A stretch of 64,000 bases of DNA, taken from the NCBI RefSeq assembly GCF_964656455.1, contig NC_135721.1, forward strand, positions 87,524,754-87,588,753, in the 5' to 3' direction. Of this stretch, positions 43,981 to 55,172 are shown piece by piece; position 1 is the first letter of the stretch, and every line of letters begins with the position of its first letter. Origin of the DNA: Halichoerus grypus. Its lineage: Eukaryota > Chordata > Mammalia > Carnivora > Phocidae. The notes below the pieces were generated by a model that worked only from the letters and a program-made list of their open reading frames with translations, did no database searches and was not told the DNA's origin. Made by a program: the position numbers and the translations under genes.

Positions 43981-46399
43981 CTATTGGTGTCCTAATTGTA
44001 GCAAGAGAACTTGCTGAGGTGGAGCATTTATCCTTTCCAATAATTCTGTAACCTGAACTACAGTATTTGAGATCTGCAGATGACCCCTGTCTGTCCTACA
44101 GCTATACCGGATAAAGGATTCTTTTGCTTTCACCACATCTATACCTTGAGATGGGGATGTGATACTTCACGCTTATCTTTAAACAAATAAGCAAACAAAT
44201 AAACTCTCTAGGGGAGTTAGAAACAGCCACCTCACTCTCCAATCTTTGTAGTTATCACTGTTGCTATAGCAATCAAGTTCAACAGCAAGAACCCCCTAAG
44301 CCTTGTCCCCCATCTGTCCCTCATACTACCCGCAGTGCCGATTTGAGTACCTTGCTGCCTCTGCATGCCACAGATCACTACATCCTTTTGCTCCCTGCGC
44401 ATGCACAAATAGGTGAGTAACCCAGCCAGAATTCCATATCGAGGAACTTTTCCTGGGGCTGCTCCAAGGTCAGGGTCTTGGCAGGAAACAGAATCCAACT
44501 CAGAATGGTTCGAGAGACTTGCTACTGAACAGGTGTAGACAGGCTTAGGGAGCCAGCTGTATTTGTTTGCTGGAATTGCCATAACAAAGTACCACAAACC
44601 ATGTGGTTTCAAACAACAGAAATTGTCTCACAGTTCTAGAGGCTAGAAGCCTGAGATCCAGGTGTTGGTAGGGTTGGTTCCTTCTGAGGGCATTAGGGAA
44701 GGATCTGTTCCAGGCCTTTCTCCTAGCTTCTGGTAGTACTTTGGCTTGTGGCAGCACAACTCCCAAATTCACAAGGTGTTCTGTGTGCATGTCTGTGTCC
44801 AGATTTCCCTTTTATAAGGACACCAGTCATATTGCATTGGGTCCCACCCTAATGACCCTACTGTAACTTAAAAATTACATCTGCAATGACTCTATTTCCA
44901 AATAAAGTCACATTCTGAGGTACTGGGAATTAGGACTTCAACCTAAGAATTTTGAGGGACACAATTCAAACCATAATACCAAAAAGAGGTGATGAACACC
45001 CAGAGATGAGCAAGAGTAGGATGTTGTGACCGCCGTGCAAGATATTCTCCATCGGCCCCTTTCCAACCTTCTTCACCTTGCTCTGTGCCCAGGAGGCTGA
45101 CTTCTGTAGGCTGCATTCCCTGTGCCCTAAACCACAATGGCTTATATACTGATCCATTTACCAGACATGTCCTCTCTACTTGATCTGGTGGCAAAAACAT
45201 ATTCGTTTCCCAAGCCCCAGTCAGACAACAGCTGTTCTGTGGGGGTTTCTCAAGCCCCTCCCTGAGGAACTGACCCTTCATTCTCTTCATCCCCATTGTC
45301 CCCAGCATGACTCCCACTATGCTTTGTGCCTATTTGCCTACCTGTGAGTCCATCAGGGCAGGGGCCATTTCCCATTCTCTGCAATTCCAGGGCCTGGCAG
45401 TATGTCTGAGAAGGGGATTCCAGTGAATGTTTCTGGAAGGAATATTTTCTTGCCATCCCTGGCAGCTCTTTATGCTCCAGGGCATCCAAATCCCCCTGAT
45501 TATAGCTGACTTCCTCAGTTTTGCTCAGGGGATATTTGTCAGTGGTCTTCCAGTGCTTGACCACAGATGCCCCTGCCCTCTGGCTGGGCATTTCTGTTTG
45601 CCCCTGGCACAGGGTTCTTCACGTGGCTTCTAGCCCACCTGGTCAGGTCCAGGCTCTGAGCGGACCCCTTCTGATCCTCTGCAAATGGATTCCTTGGCTT
45701 CCAGTGAGAAGCATCACTCAGTTACCACATGTTGGGTGGGGTATTTACTTCTACTTTTCAGTTCTGTCCTAATTAAGCCACATTTTGTTACGGACCCCTT
45801 TGTCAAAACCTAAGGGCCATTTTGATGGGAGTTTTTCTTTACTTCTCTTTTGCTAAGGGTGTTGGGATTAACTGCCTCTCCGAGGACACAGCTAGGAGGA
45901 CCACCAGCTTGTTCAAGGTCAACTACCATGTGTCTATTTCTACAACAGCTTTGAGGAAATACTCATTTTTAAAATCCTATCTCCACATTCCCTATAGCTT
46001 TTCTTTAGTATCACCAACTCCGTATTTCCCAGCCTTTCAATTCTCTTAGAACAAATGCGAACAAATTCATTGCAGTGTAGGGGACTCGCACGGGAGCCCT
46101 AATATACCCACGAGGGCGTCCAGTTTGAGTTTGGTCTGATGCCTTGCTTCAGGGTCCTACAATATCGCTGATCCCTCGTGAGAGCATGGAAAGCGCGGGC
46201 CGAGCATTTTTAAAAAATTGGAAAATAATTGCTTTTAATTTTTAATGCTATTTTTTGGTTATCTGTTAAAATGTTCCTTGTTGTGTTAAATGCTACGTTA
46301 TTCCAAACACACCTGGGTTTTCCGTCGTGCATTCTGTTGCCCCAAAAGACAAATAAATGCCCTCGGTTGGGCAACCTGCAGCTGTGTGAACAAGATGTC
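43981..46399. other. Promoter-proximal upstream DNA without Can-SINEs
   Basis: Holds one reverse MaLR LTR (44558-44976). At 45300-45450 'tccatcagggcaggggccat' and 'ccagggcctggcagtatg' look like a weak L2 3' end. Frames up to 126 codons lack motifs. Confidence 0.4.
44558..44976 (-). mobile_element. MaLR-type LTR (MLT1-like), reverse
   Basis: 'ccataacaaagtaccacaaa', 'ggtttcaaacaacagaaatt', 'cccttttataaggacaccag' and 'attttgagggacacaattca' give the complete antisense MLT1 order. No internal sequence. Confidence 0.82.
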
Positions 46400-46648
46400 C
46401 TTTTCCTTCGCTCCTCCTCCTCTCAGAGTGGGGCGGGGAGACAAGTCCTGCGGTCCCGAGCTGCCTCCCAGGACCCGCGGAGGAAAGCGAAGAGTCGAGG
46501 CGCTCCCCGCAAGCGCAGCGGAGAGAGGAGGGGGGAACCTGGCAGCAGGGATGGGACTTCCTCCCTCCACTCCGGAACTGTGCGCTGGAGCGGCTGGGAC
46601 TCGGAAACCCAGGCGGCGCCGCGGGAGCTGGAGGATTGGGGGCGGTCG

Positions 46649-46691
46649 GTGGGCGGAGCCGGGGCGGGCCCGTGGGCGGAGCCGGGGCGGG
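46649..46691 (+). promoter_or_regulatory. Tandem GC-box duplication
   Basis: A 20-bp unit, gtgggcggagccggggcggg, occurs at 46649-46668 and again, identical, at 46672-46691. Each unit holds two Sp1/KLF-type GGGCGG cores. A further GGGGCGGGG follows immediately. Confidence 0.75.
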
Positions 46692-46846
46692 GGCGGGGCC
46701 TGCGCGGCTGCGCGGGCTGCGAGCGGCTTGCTGCGCCGGCCGCGCTCCCTGGACTCTCCGAGCGCAGGACGCCGGCCGGCTGCGGTCCCCGCCGCAGCCG
46801 CTTCCTCCCGAGCGGGCTCGGCCCGGCGCGGCAGGCGGCCGGGGCG

Positions 46847-46852
46847 ATGTGA
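46847..46852 (+). promoter_or_regulatory. Start-stop upstream ORF (ATGTGA)
   Basis: An ATG followed at once by TGA, with G at -3. It ends 33 nt before the TBC1D8 start and is in the same frame, so the TGA is also the nearest in-frame stop upstream. Such minimal uORFs are known to stall or divert initiating ribosomes in some genes. Whether it acts here is inference, and it requires that transcription begins upstream of it. Confidence 0.6.
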
Positions 46853-46885
46853 GCCGGGGCCCGCGGGCGCGGTCGGACCGCTGCG

Positions 46886-47012
46886 ATGTGGCTCAAGCCC
46901 GAGGAGGTGCTGCTGAAGAACGCCCTGAAGCTCTGGGTGACTCAGAAGAGCAGCTGCTACTTCATCCTGCAGCGGCGCCGCGGGCACGGCGAGGGGGGCG
47001 GCCGCCTCACGG
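46886..47012 (+). CDS. TBC1D8: TBC1D8 coding exon 1 (N-terminus)
   Basis: Encodes the first 42 residues of TBC1 domain family member 8, beginning [17 protein letters not shown] and continuing [20 protein letters not shown]. These residues form the conserved start of the TBC1D8/8B/9 family, ahead of the first GRAM domain. The catalytic TBC (Rab-GAP) domain lies in later exons outside the window. The family acts on Rab GTPases in membrane traffic; the specific Rab is not evident here. The exon ends at ACGG|GTAAGG (donor GT at 47013-47014), splitting a glycine codon after its first base (phase 1). The start is supported by an in-frame TGA at 46850-46852 with no ATG between. Paralogues TBC1D8B and TBC1D9 share the 'PEEVLL' start; the [10 protein letters not shown] segment favours TBC1D8. 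The open frame continues to 47581 only by reading through the donor. Confidence 0.9.
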
Positions 47013-47600
47013 GTAAGGGGCGCGCCGGGGCGGGCGGGCGCAGCGGGCCGGGCCCCGGACCTCGCTCCCCGCCGGGCCCGCGGCCCCCAGCCCGGGGTGC
47101 ATCGCAGGTGGCGATTTCGTGGGAGACGCCGGGCCAGGACGGCCCTGCCTCGGGCTTGTTTTCCTTTCTTCTGCATTTCTCTTGCAAGCACCCGTCGAGG
47201 TTGTGGCAAAAGGGACTTGCAGGCTCGTGCGTTTTTGCGGGCGAGGCAGGTGCCTTCGCTGCCTGGCCCGGTGACCGCATGGAGGCCAGACTTGGCTCAG
47301 GAATCGAAGGAGAAACGCCGACTGGAGCGCGAGCCGAGGGGGCAAGGGCCGCCCCGGGAGGAGCGCAGGCCGCGGTGCTGGGCCAGGTGACAGCGGGGTG
47401 CGCCCCGGCCGGCCCTGACTCGGCCATCTGGAAGCGCCCGAGGCTCCAGGTGGTGTCTCGGCTGGGGACACACGGCCGGCCCACGGCCCGGCGCTGCTCG
47501 GGAGACCCTGGCAAGCCGGGACTGTCGAGTCTGTGGGCAGGGCGGGCCAGGGACCATCTGCGCGCCCGGAGGAGGAACTGAGGCAGTGCGAATCCCAAGC

Positions 47601-49639
47601 TTATGATCTTAGTAGCAAAACTGAGCAGGTCAGTTACCCCCTCCCCCATTTGTTTCTTCCAAGCAATGATAGGAGGAAAAAACTCAGGCTTGTAAAATTT
47701 GTGAAAAACAAAGCATTTTTTCTAAAAGTTACTCTCCAGAGCTCTGTGAACATCAAGCGTTTGGAAAAATTGAGGCTAGCTGGGCCACCTGTTTAAATGG
47801 GTCAATGGAAGAACAGTTTATTAGCCTTTTTCATTTGTGCCTAGGGAATCTATATGAAATTTCTAAATTTTGGAATCTGAAATAAAAGAGACCTTAGATC
47901 TTTTTCCCCATTACATCCCCCCTTATGCTAGGAATGGGTATGAGACCAAGGCTGGAGAGAGAGGTCAAGAGACTGAGCTTGGGTCCCTAGGCTCACTGTT
48001 GGTGACTCCACTGTTTGCTTATTCTGGGGGAAGGTGCTCCTGGAGTCAAGTCTCTAATGGGGAGATGTGATCAATAGACCCTGAAACAGCAGAACTAACT
48101 GCAAGGGGAATTACCTTCCTGTACTTGAGACTCGGAAGGTGAGAAAGCTGGCAGTTGGATGCCCCAAGAGGGTGGGCTTCGCTGAGTCTCAAGGAGTGGG
48201 TATGACTTGGTGGCATTCTGGATGGAAGGGTGGTAGGGTGGTTGAGGAATCTGGATGAAAGGGGGTAGTGGGGTGACTTACGGTGGTGAGTAGTGGGAAC
48301 AGGTTGGGCAGCAGGTGGGCCTGCTCTGGGAGCTGCTTTAAGCTCTGAGGGAGGTAGTTACTGTAGGAGGCAGGAGGCCATAGAGGCCTTGGTACGTCCC
48401 TGAGCAGCACAGTGGCACTTCATGCCAGAGCTCTTGGGCAGTCGAGGTTGGTGGTGCCCTGTGAGGCCCACCAAAGGCAAAGAGGCCAGAGGAGCGGTTT
48501 GTCCCCCCAGTCCTTTAAGGGCAGTGTATCTTAATTTTTGGTATGTTAAGCATAGTACCTGGCCTGTAAATGGTCTCCTTTAGTAGAGGGTGAGGACAGG
48601 GTTTGAACATATGGAACGTCTGCCTAGCAAGTGTTTTTATCACTTAATTCACTGCTCGCTGACACTGTGGGGTCTTCTTGTGGCTGCCTTGGGAAAGACT
48701 TCAGGGTATTCGACTTCTAGCAAGGGAGACAGGTCCAGACAAGCCGGGCAAAGCCTCAGATACGATGCCTGATAGAGAATGAGGTCAACCTCCCTTCCGG
48801 AGAGCCTGGCTTTATTGTCCAGAGTCTATCTGCGATAAACTCAAAATGTTGCAGCCCCCCTCCTTGTTGCATTCCAAAATCAAGGAGGTCACATGTCATC
48901 ATACCTGTGGCATTGGCCTTTCTTGGTGTATACTTTGGTTTGGGCTTATAGTGAGTTTGCACAGTTTTCTTGTTAAAGGCATTATGATCGACCAGAAAAA
49001 AAAAATACCCCACAAAAAGATGACACTTGGCTTTATTTCTTGGGGACTCAGAACCTCCTGTTGATTGTGAAAGTGTGACCTCTCCTTGGCTGCTGGATTC
49101 TTTACCTTCAGGTTTTTAGCTGGGAAGCAACTAACCAGAGCCGTGCTGATTGAGCAACCCAGAGTTACCACATCCACCAATGGGCTGGTCTTAACCCAAC
49201 CACTTATGAATGTTGTAAAGTCAAGACTGTGTGACACAGAGGGCAGCTTCATGTTGGTGGCGTAGAATTCTAATTTAGCAATTTATTTTAAAGGTTTAAA
49301 ACTTAAGACTGAGTTTATGAAAATAATGAGGGCTAACATGTATATTCTGACTGGTTCTAGGCATTTGGAGAGAAGCAAGTAGAAATGGTTAAGAGGGGTT
49401 GGAAATAAAATGTAAGGGAGTGGTAATGAAGGGTCTTTTTTTTTATTGTGTTGCTGAATTTGTTATTTGTAGGAGCTTAAACATATGAGATCTCCATTGG
49501 CATTTAATCTGACGTGTTTAAAAATTGCCCACCCTCAGAAATAAAAGGTTTTGTTTCATTGAGGATTATAATTAATCTTCCTATTAATACACACTTACAC
49601 ACACCTATATACATTCCGTATATCCATCTCCAGTTTTAT
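47601..49639. other. Intron stretch, apparently unique
   Basis: No SINE, LINE or coding exon recognised. Close to the promoter, so regulatory elements are plausible but none can be named. Confidence 0.4.
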
Positions 49640-49825
49640 TTTCTCCATAGCTCTTTCTCACTTTCTAATATACAATATACTTACTCATTTTGTTGATTGT
49701 TTCCCCATGCTGAATTGTCTGTTCTGAGGGTGGGCATTTTACCTATGATGGTGCCTAGCACAGAGTGTATGCTCATTAAACGTTTGTAGGATGAATATGT
49801 GGATGAATATATGCGTGAATGATGG
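49640..49825 (+). mobile_element. L2 LINE 3' end
   Basis: 'ctgttctgagggtgggcatt', 'ggtgcctagcacagagtgta' and 'tgctcattaaacgtttgtag', followed by a (GAAT)-rich tail. Confidence 0.65.
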
Positions 49826-50286
49826 ATTCTACTTTTCACTTAAAAGCTGGGTGGGAGTGGAGGTCCAGCTTTTCTGACTGAGGCTGAGCTGATCACATGG
49901 GACAGGAACATCCCCTCTCTCTTCTGGGCTTCCTGTTTACCTGGCAGTCTGATCACTGTGGAAAGCTGGAGGGAGTGGGTGGGAAACAAAGACCTCTTCT
50001 TTCTGTCTTTTTTTGTAGCACCCTTCTTTCACAGGGAAGGATCATGGCCTCAGCTTTTCACGTGGCCTGTTACCACCCCCTAGGACCTGTCTGGGGAAGG
50101 AAATCCTGGGCTTGGGGACAGTAGTAGGAGGCAGGGACCTTTTCCTCCAGTTAGAACATGGTGTGGCTGAATATAGCATCATAAAATGTTTCCAAAGCTC
50201 CTGGGACAGAAGTGATTTTGCTGCTCTGGAAGGGGGGAAGTCAAGGTATACAAGTATTCACTGGGATACAATCTCCAGCCCTTGGC

Positions 50287-50370
50287 AGTATTTTTATTAT
50301 TAACTTTTTTATTTAAATGTAGTTGACACACAATGTTACATTAGTTTCAGTGTATAGGAATATTTCTTAA
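50287..50370 (-). mobile_element. L1 3' end scrap
   Basis: 'ttatttaaatgtagttgaca', then 'caatgttacattagtttcag', is antisense L1 3' UTR. Confidence 0.7.
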
Positions 50371-50749
50371 AAAGTTCAGTGAGCTCTGGGAGAACTGAGT
50401 GGGAGAAGTTAGCATTTGGGAGGTGCAGACAGAACACACCATTGCTGTCCTCTCCCCCAGTGTTCCCTGAAGCACTTAAAATGAGCAGCACAAATGTAAC
50501 TTTAAAGACCGAATGTCACCACCCAGATGGCCCCTCTGAAGGATTTTATTTTTCAGTGTTGTGTGTTCCTGTATAATCTTGCATTTCTTTTCCCAAAGAA
50601 GCTGGCGGTTAAAAAATTGTAATTTGAAGAAAATCTTGATGTTTTCTGCTTTTCAGAATGTTTCCCTTCAGCCCCTGTTCCTGTCATTGCATTATAATAG
50701 TTAGGGGCTAACAGTTTCCTCAATAGCTAGGGTCATCTGGAGGAAGCAG

Positions 50750-50895
50750 GGTGTAGTGGAAAATAGGGGCTTTGAGGCAAGATAAGTCTGTTGGTTACAA
50801 ATCAGGGCAGAGAGACCTCCATTGAGCTAGTTTATTTCGTGTCTTTGAGCCTTAGTTGTAACAGCTTCAAGACAGGGACAATAATGAAGTTTACT
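50750..50895 (+). mobile_element. Probable MIR element
   Basis: 'gtagtggaaaataggggct', 'gtgtctttgagccttagttg' and 'gacagggacaataatgaag' fit MIR order but are strongly diverged. Confidence 0.5.
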
Positions 50896-50985
50896 TTAGA
50901 GCGTTACAAACTATTTTCCACTGTGGCTGTACCATTTTACATTTCCACCAGCAATGCATACGAGTTCCAATTCAAACAAGGCTTA
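50885..50985 (-). mobile_element. L1 ORF2 scrap
   Basis: 'aactattttccactgtggct' and 'catttccaccagcaatgcat' are antisense of the L1 ORF2 C-terminal region. Confidence 0.7.
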
Positions 50986-51164
50986 GAATTAAAACTATAT
51001 GAGGGGCTTAGCTGCATTTGCCACCTCGTAGGTTTGGAAAAAAAAAAAAAAAAGGAGAGTAACAAAGAATTGACTAACGAAAGGGCTTCTTAGAATAAAC
51101 GTGTTGTAAAGAAGTTTGCATTGTAGTGAAGGATATAGAAAATACTTATCTATTACCTCAGTAT

Positions 51165-51335
51165 GTATGTATGTACTAAAGATTTTATTTGAGAGAGAGA
51201 GAGAGAGAGCATGTGAGAGCGAGTGAGTGGGAGGAGGCACGGAGGGAGAGGGAGAAGCAAACTCCCTGCGAAGCAGGGACTCAATCCCAGGACCCTGGGA
51301 TCGTGACTTAACTGACTGAACCACTCAGGCACCCC
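51165..51335 (-). mobile_element. Can-SINE, internally deleted
   Basis: Flanks tattacctcagtat (51151-51164) and tattactgcagtat (51336-51349). The middle lacks the usual 'gagcccgatgcggggctcg' and 'gaaggcag' segments. Confidence 0.92.
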
Positions 51336-51705
51336 TATTACTGCAGTATTTAGTAAGTGTAATTGGAAAGTTAAAAGCAGTTTGTGCTAGCAGGATTTGC
51401 TTACAGAGCTTCTTTGAAATCCTTTGTTAAATCCTAGTAAATAAAGGGAACTTCACCTTGGTGTTCTAGGCATTGAGTGTGAGTGACCATGCCCAGAGTT
51501 AATTGTCTACTGTCTTTGGAACAGTGTCCCGAACGAAGTGTGGGGGATCTGAAACTGACACCAGGGATTCATGTGGGGTCACTAGCCTTGCTCAGAATGA
51601 CTCTGTTGAAAGGTTGGAAACTGGTGAAGCCCAGATGTTGCCTTTTTTGGCTAGACCATTCCGTATTGGTTGTAGTCTTGCTCAGGTAGCTGAATTTGTT
51701 GGTGG

Positions 51706-51837
51706 TTTTTTTGCCTGCATGCATGCATTTATTTCTTTATTTATTTAAATTAGGCTCCACACCCAATGTGGGGCTTGAACTCACGACCCTGAGATGAAGA
51801 GTCACATGCTCTACCAACTGAGCCAGCCAGGTGCCCC
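51706..51837 (-). mobile_element. Can-SINE, short older type
   Basis: Exact target duplication tgaatttgttggtgg at 51691-51705 and 51838-51852. The tail side carries a small 'gcatgcatgcat' run. Confidence 0.94.
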
Positions 51838-52499
51838 TGAATTTGTTGGTGGATTTAATTTTCACCACCAACAAAACTCTTCGGTTTAACCAGGCAGTCT
51901 TTGCATTGTGTAGATCTCCCAGATATTGGCTAAAGAGTCTTATATGCCTTGGTCTTGTTTTCCAGAAGCACAATAAGGAAGAAACACAAATAAAGGAAGT
52001 ACTTTGATTTTTAGGAGCATAAATTGGAAGATATCTTCCAATACAGATATACAGGTAAAATAACTGATACATTTTTAAGGGCTGATAAGCCATTAATAAA
52101 AGCTTTAGGGTTTCGAACAGTTGCATTTAATGAAAGCATAATAAGGGCACTGTAATTAGGTAATCAAACAAGGCAGGGACTGTGTCCCTCAAGGAATAAT
52201 GTGAGGTACAAATGTGTGGGTGGTGCACTAGCAGAGGCCAGCCATTTCAGCCTAATTGGAACCCTTTAGGAAGAGCTGAAAATGATTGAGAGGCTTGTAG
52301 CTTTTAAAGAATTCATTTATTAGCTGTGAAGGGATAGAATTTTATGATCTCGACTCTCTATTCTGGCAGCACTGGTTAGAGGAGGAATTTATTTTAAATG
52401 AAAGTAGTAAATCTGATCATATTTTCAGGACAGATTTTCCCCCTAATTTTAAAAACTTTAATCATCTGTATTGAAATCAGCCCTGAGCAAATTTTAACA

Positions 52500-52955
52500 G
52501 CTGCTTGGGTGTTTCATGAGCTATCCTGTACCACGTCTCAGGCTCTTTCTCCTTCGCTTTCTCCTTGTAAGCACAGACCCTCCAGCTTGTCAGGTACTTC
52601 CCAAGACCTCACCTTGCTGTCCCTTCGGCCTAGGGGTGCCCTCACCTCCCCCTCTGCCTGGCTAATTCTTTTCTCCCTCTCCCACCCTTCAGATCTCAGC
52701 CTGAGTCCACTGCCTGGGGATGGTGCACTGGACCCCTCCCTCCTCTGATCCAATCTTCTACGACCCCCTCTGCTTTTCCTTTATAGCGCTCACACTGTGC
52801 CATGATGTGGCCCTTTGTGGCTTTATCACTTTCTAGGGAACCAGACCATGAGCTTCAGGACGGAGTGGTGAGGTGGTCCCTCACCACTATGCCTCCAGCA
52901 CTGGAACAGTTTCTGTTGCTAGAGCACTCAATAAAAACTTAGTGAATACATGGAT
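52500..52955 (+). mobile_element. L2 LINE 3' region
   Basis: 'ccctcacctccccctctgcc', 'gaccatgagcttcaggacgg', 'tatgcctccagcactggaac' and 'agagcactcaataaaaactt', with the gaat-type end, follow the L2 3' order. Confidence 0.68.
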
Positions 52956-53589
52956 GTCCAAGTAGAATTGATAGGGGTGAGCCTTTGAGGCTGAGAAATG
53001 TTTTGTATCATTCTGGAAATGGGAATTATGCAAAAAACTGGAAATAATACAGAGTGTTGTCATTGCTTTTTCTCACGCCTACACTGCGTGCCTGTAAGGA
53101 CTAGCGGTAGTTTGTCAGCTGCACCAGCCCAGCTGTTAGAACTGCCCGTTGGTAACCTTTATGTAAATGATCCTCTACAGACCCAGAATGATTTCCCTAG
53201 TCCATCACCAGCCAGCTGACCCAGCTCTACGAAGTTGAGTCATTAATATTCTTAAACATTTGGTGGGTCTGTCGTTCCACCAGATTTTATTTTTCTGCTT
53301 CCTGCTTTTCACTTTAAAAAAAGGAAGGAAAAATCAACAGCCAAATCAACAGCCCCAAAGAAACTCTCCTTAGGAAAGGGTACTGTCTTCTGTGGTTGGT
53401 TTTATTGTGAACAAGTAGTTCCTGATAGAGAAGGGAAATTAAAAAACAGTAAATAGGATTGCAGTTTGCCTGAAGCTTTAAAATAGGAAATCTTCTATGT
53501 GCATAGGAGGATGTAATATAAATATAAAGTATAAGTAATACTTATCACCTGTTACTAATAGAATATTTAAGTGTTTAAGAGATCTCTTG

Positions 53590-53975
53590 TGTGTTTTTCT
53601 GATTACATTCCCCTCCCTAATCAATACATTGTTTTGTGCGCTTTTATAACTTTATACAAAAGGAATAATACCTTATTTTTTTGAAGCTTGTTTTTCCATA
53701 TCCCAGTTATATTTATAGATTTATATATATATACACATATACATATATATATTTATGTTTCTCTAACATTGAACCATATTGATGTGTGTAGCCACATTCA
53801 TTCATTTTTGCTCATGGGTAGTAATCCACTCATTCTCTTGTCAGTTGATATTTGGGTTTCTAGTTCTTTTTTTTAAATTACAAATAATGCTGTTATGAAC
53901 ATTCTTGTATAATGTTCATATGTGTGAAAGTTTCTCCAGAGAATATACCTGTAAGTGAACTGGTTGGGTATGTCA
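53590..53975 (-). mobile_element. Old L1 3' region, reverse
   Basis: 'tttgctcatgggtagtaatc', 'gttgatatttgggtttctag', 'acaaataatgctgttatgaa' and 'gagaatatacctgtaagtga' are antisense L1. It includes an AT/AC-rich run at 53722-53755. Confidence 0.72.
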
Positions 53976-53979
53976 GCCA

Positions 53980-54360
53980 GAATGGGCTAGGTTACTGTGG
54001 TAACACCCCACACATCTCTGTGGACCCACATTAGTTTATTTCTCCCTCATGGTATATATCCAGTGTGGGTCCCCAGGGTTCTCTTGTGTAGGCACTCAAA
54101 TATGGGCTAATGGAGGCTCCATTCCTAATGTTCCCATGGTTACATGGTAAGGGGGGAAGCAGTTTGGTGAATCTCATGCTGGTTTTTAGAGCTTGCACCT
54201 GGAAGTGACACCTATCCCTTCTATTAACTTTATTTATTTACTCACCACCCTGAGCTCAAGAGTCACATGCTCTACCGACTGAGCCAGCCAGGTGCCCCTG
54301 TCACTCTATATTGGCCGAAGCAAGTCACATGGCTCTGTAACCTCAAAGGCGTGGGGAAGT
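53980..54360 (+). mobile_element. Old interspersed repeat, unassigned
   Basis: 'gtttatttctccctcatggt', then 'gcttgcacctggaagtgaca', and after a SINE piece 'agcaagtcacatggctctgt', match a repeat type common in mammals that I cannot name securely. Confidence 0.4.
54230..54298 (-). mobile_element. Can-SINE fragment
   Basis: Only the head half survives ('caccaccctgagctcaagag' to 'gagccagccaggtgcccc') after a short T-rich stretch. Confidence 0.85.
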
Positions 54361-54366
54361 GTCTTT

Positions 54367-54548
54367 TTTTTTTTTTTTAAATTTTCTTTATTTATTCATA
54401 AGAGACAGAGAGAGATGGAGGCAGAGGGAGAGGGAGAAGCAGGCTCCCCATGGAGCAGGTGGCCCATGTGGGGCTTGATCCCAGGACCCCGGGATCACGA
54501 CCTGAGCCGAAGGCAGACCCTCAACCAATTGAGCCATGCATGCACCCC
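54367..54548 (-). mobile_element. Can-SINE
   Basis: Flanks gggaagtgtcttt (54354-54366) and gggaagtgtgtcttt (54549-54563), differing by one GT unit. Confidence 0.92.
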
Positions 54549-54577
54549 GGGAAGTGTGTCTTTCTTAATTTAGGAGC

Positions 54578-54599
54578 TGTGTGTGTGTGTGTGTGTGTG
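54578..54599 (+). repeat. (TG)11 microsatellite
   Basis: Eleven TG units followed by G-rich TG sequence in intron 1. Confidence 0.9.
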
Positions 54600-54991
54600 G
54601 GGGTGTGTGTATTTGTATACATGCACATGTGTCTATGTGTTCTGTATTCTTTTCGAAGTATTAAAAAATTTCTCTGTGACTGGACTTTTCATTTTCGTTT
54701 TTATTATCTTCTTGAAGAACCAACATTCTTAATTTTCATGCAGTGTACAACCTTTTCCCGCAAGAGCTTATACTTTCTGTTACTTTTTTAAAAAGAAGTC
54801 CTTAAAAGCGAATCTCTAGGGTGATGATGAAGGGGAATCCTGAGATAAGAGCTGAGAGACTTCTCGGTCCAGATTGGAGCGGGGCAGAAGGCTGCAGGAA
54901 AGCTCCGAGAAGAAAAATGGGTAGAGCACCTAACTTTCTTGCACATGCTGAAGGGAGGTCTGTATACTAGAGAGGAATTGTGAGTAAGTTG

Positions 54992-55172
54992 TTATTTTTA
55001 TTTATTTCTCTTAGAGTTTGCATGAGGTCGGGGGAGGGGCAGAGGGAGAGGTTAAGCAGGTTCCATCCTCAGTGTGGAGCCAGACTCTGGGCTCCCTCTC
55101 ACAACTCTGAGATCATGACCTTAGCCGAAATCAAGAGTGGGATGCTTAACTGACTGAGCCACCAGGCATCCC
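54992..55172 (-). mobile_element. Can-SINE
   Basis: Contains 'tgagatcatgaccttagccg', 'aaatcaagagtgggatgctt' and the head 'gagccaccaggcatccc'. The target duplication is unclear. Confidence 0.86.

Larger units (their letters stand above)
46400..47600 (+). promoter_or_regulatory. TBC1D8: CpG island promoter of TBC1D8
   Basis: A sharp rise in GC and CpG content between AT-rich flanks, centred on coding exon 1. No TATA box was seen near the start. There is an inverted CCAAT (ATTGG) at 46635-46639 and several GC boxes at 46651-46698, the layout of a broad housekeeping-type promoter. The transcription start cannot be fixed from sequence; it probably lies between about 46640 and 46840. The long open frames on both strands here are a by-product of high GC content. 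Confidence 0.85.

Noticed and set aside
46229..46852. 207-codon + strand frame that ends just before the TBC1D8 start
   Set aside because: It is the CpG-island frame that ends in the ATG-TGA element; upstream part is AT-rich intergenic DNA and the peptide matches no family.
46298..47209. 303-codon open frame on the - strand across the CpG island
   Set aside because: High GC content removes stop codons in all frames; the translation is low-complexity Arg/Ala/Pro-rich and the true exon is on the + strand.
47013..47581. Extension of the TBC1D8 frame to 231 codons
   Set aside because: It reads through a consensus splice donor at 47013; the residues after the donor do not resemble the family.
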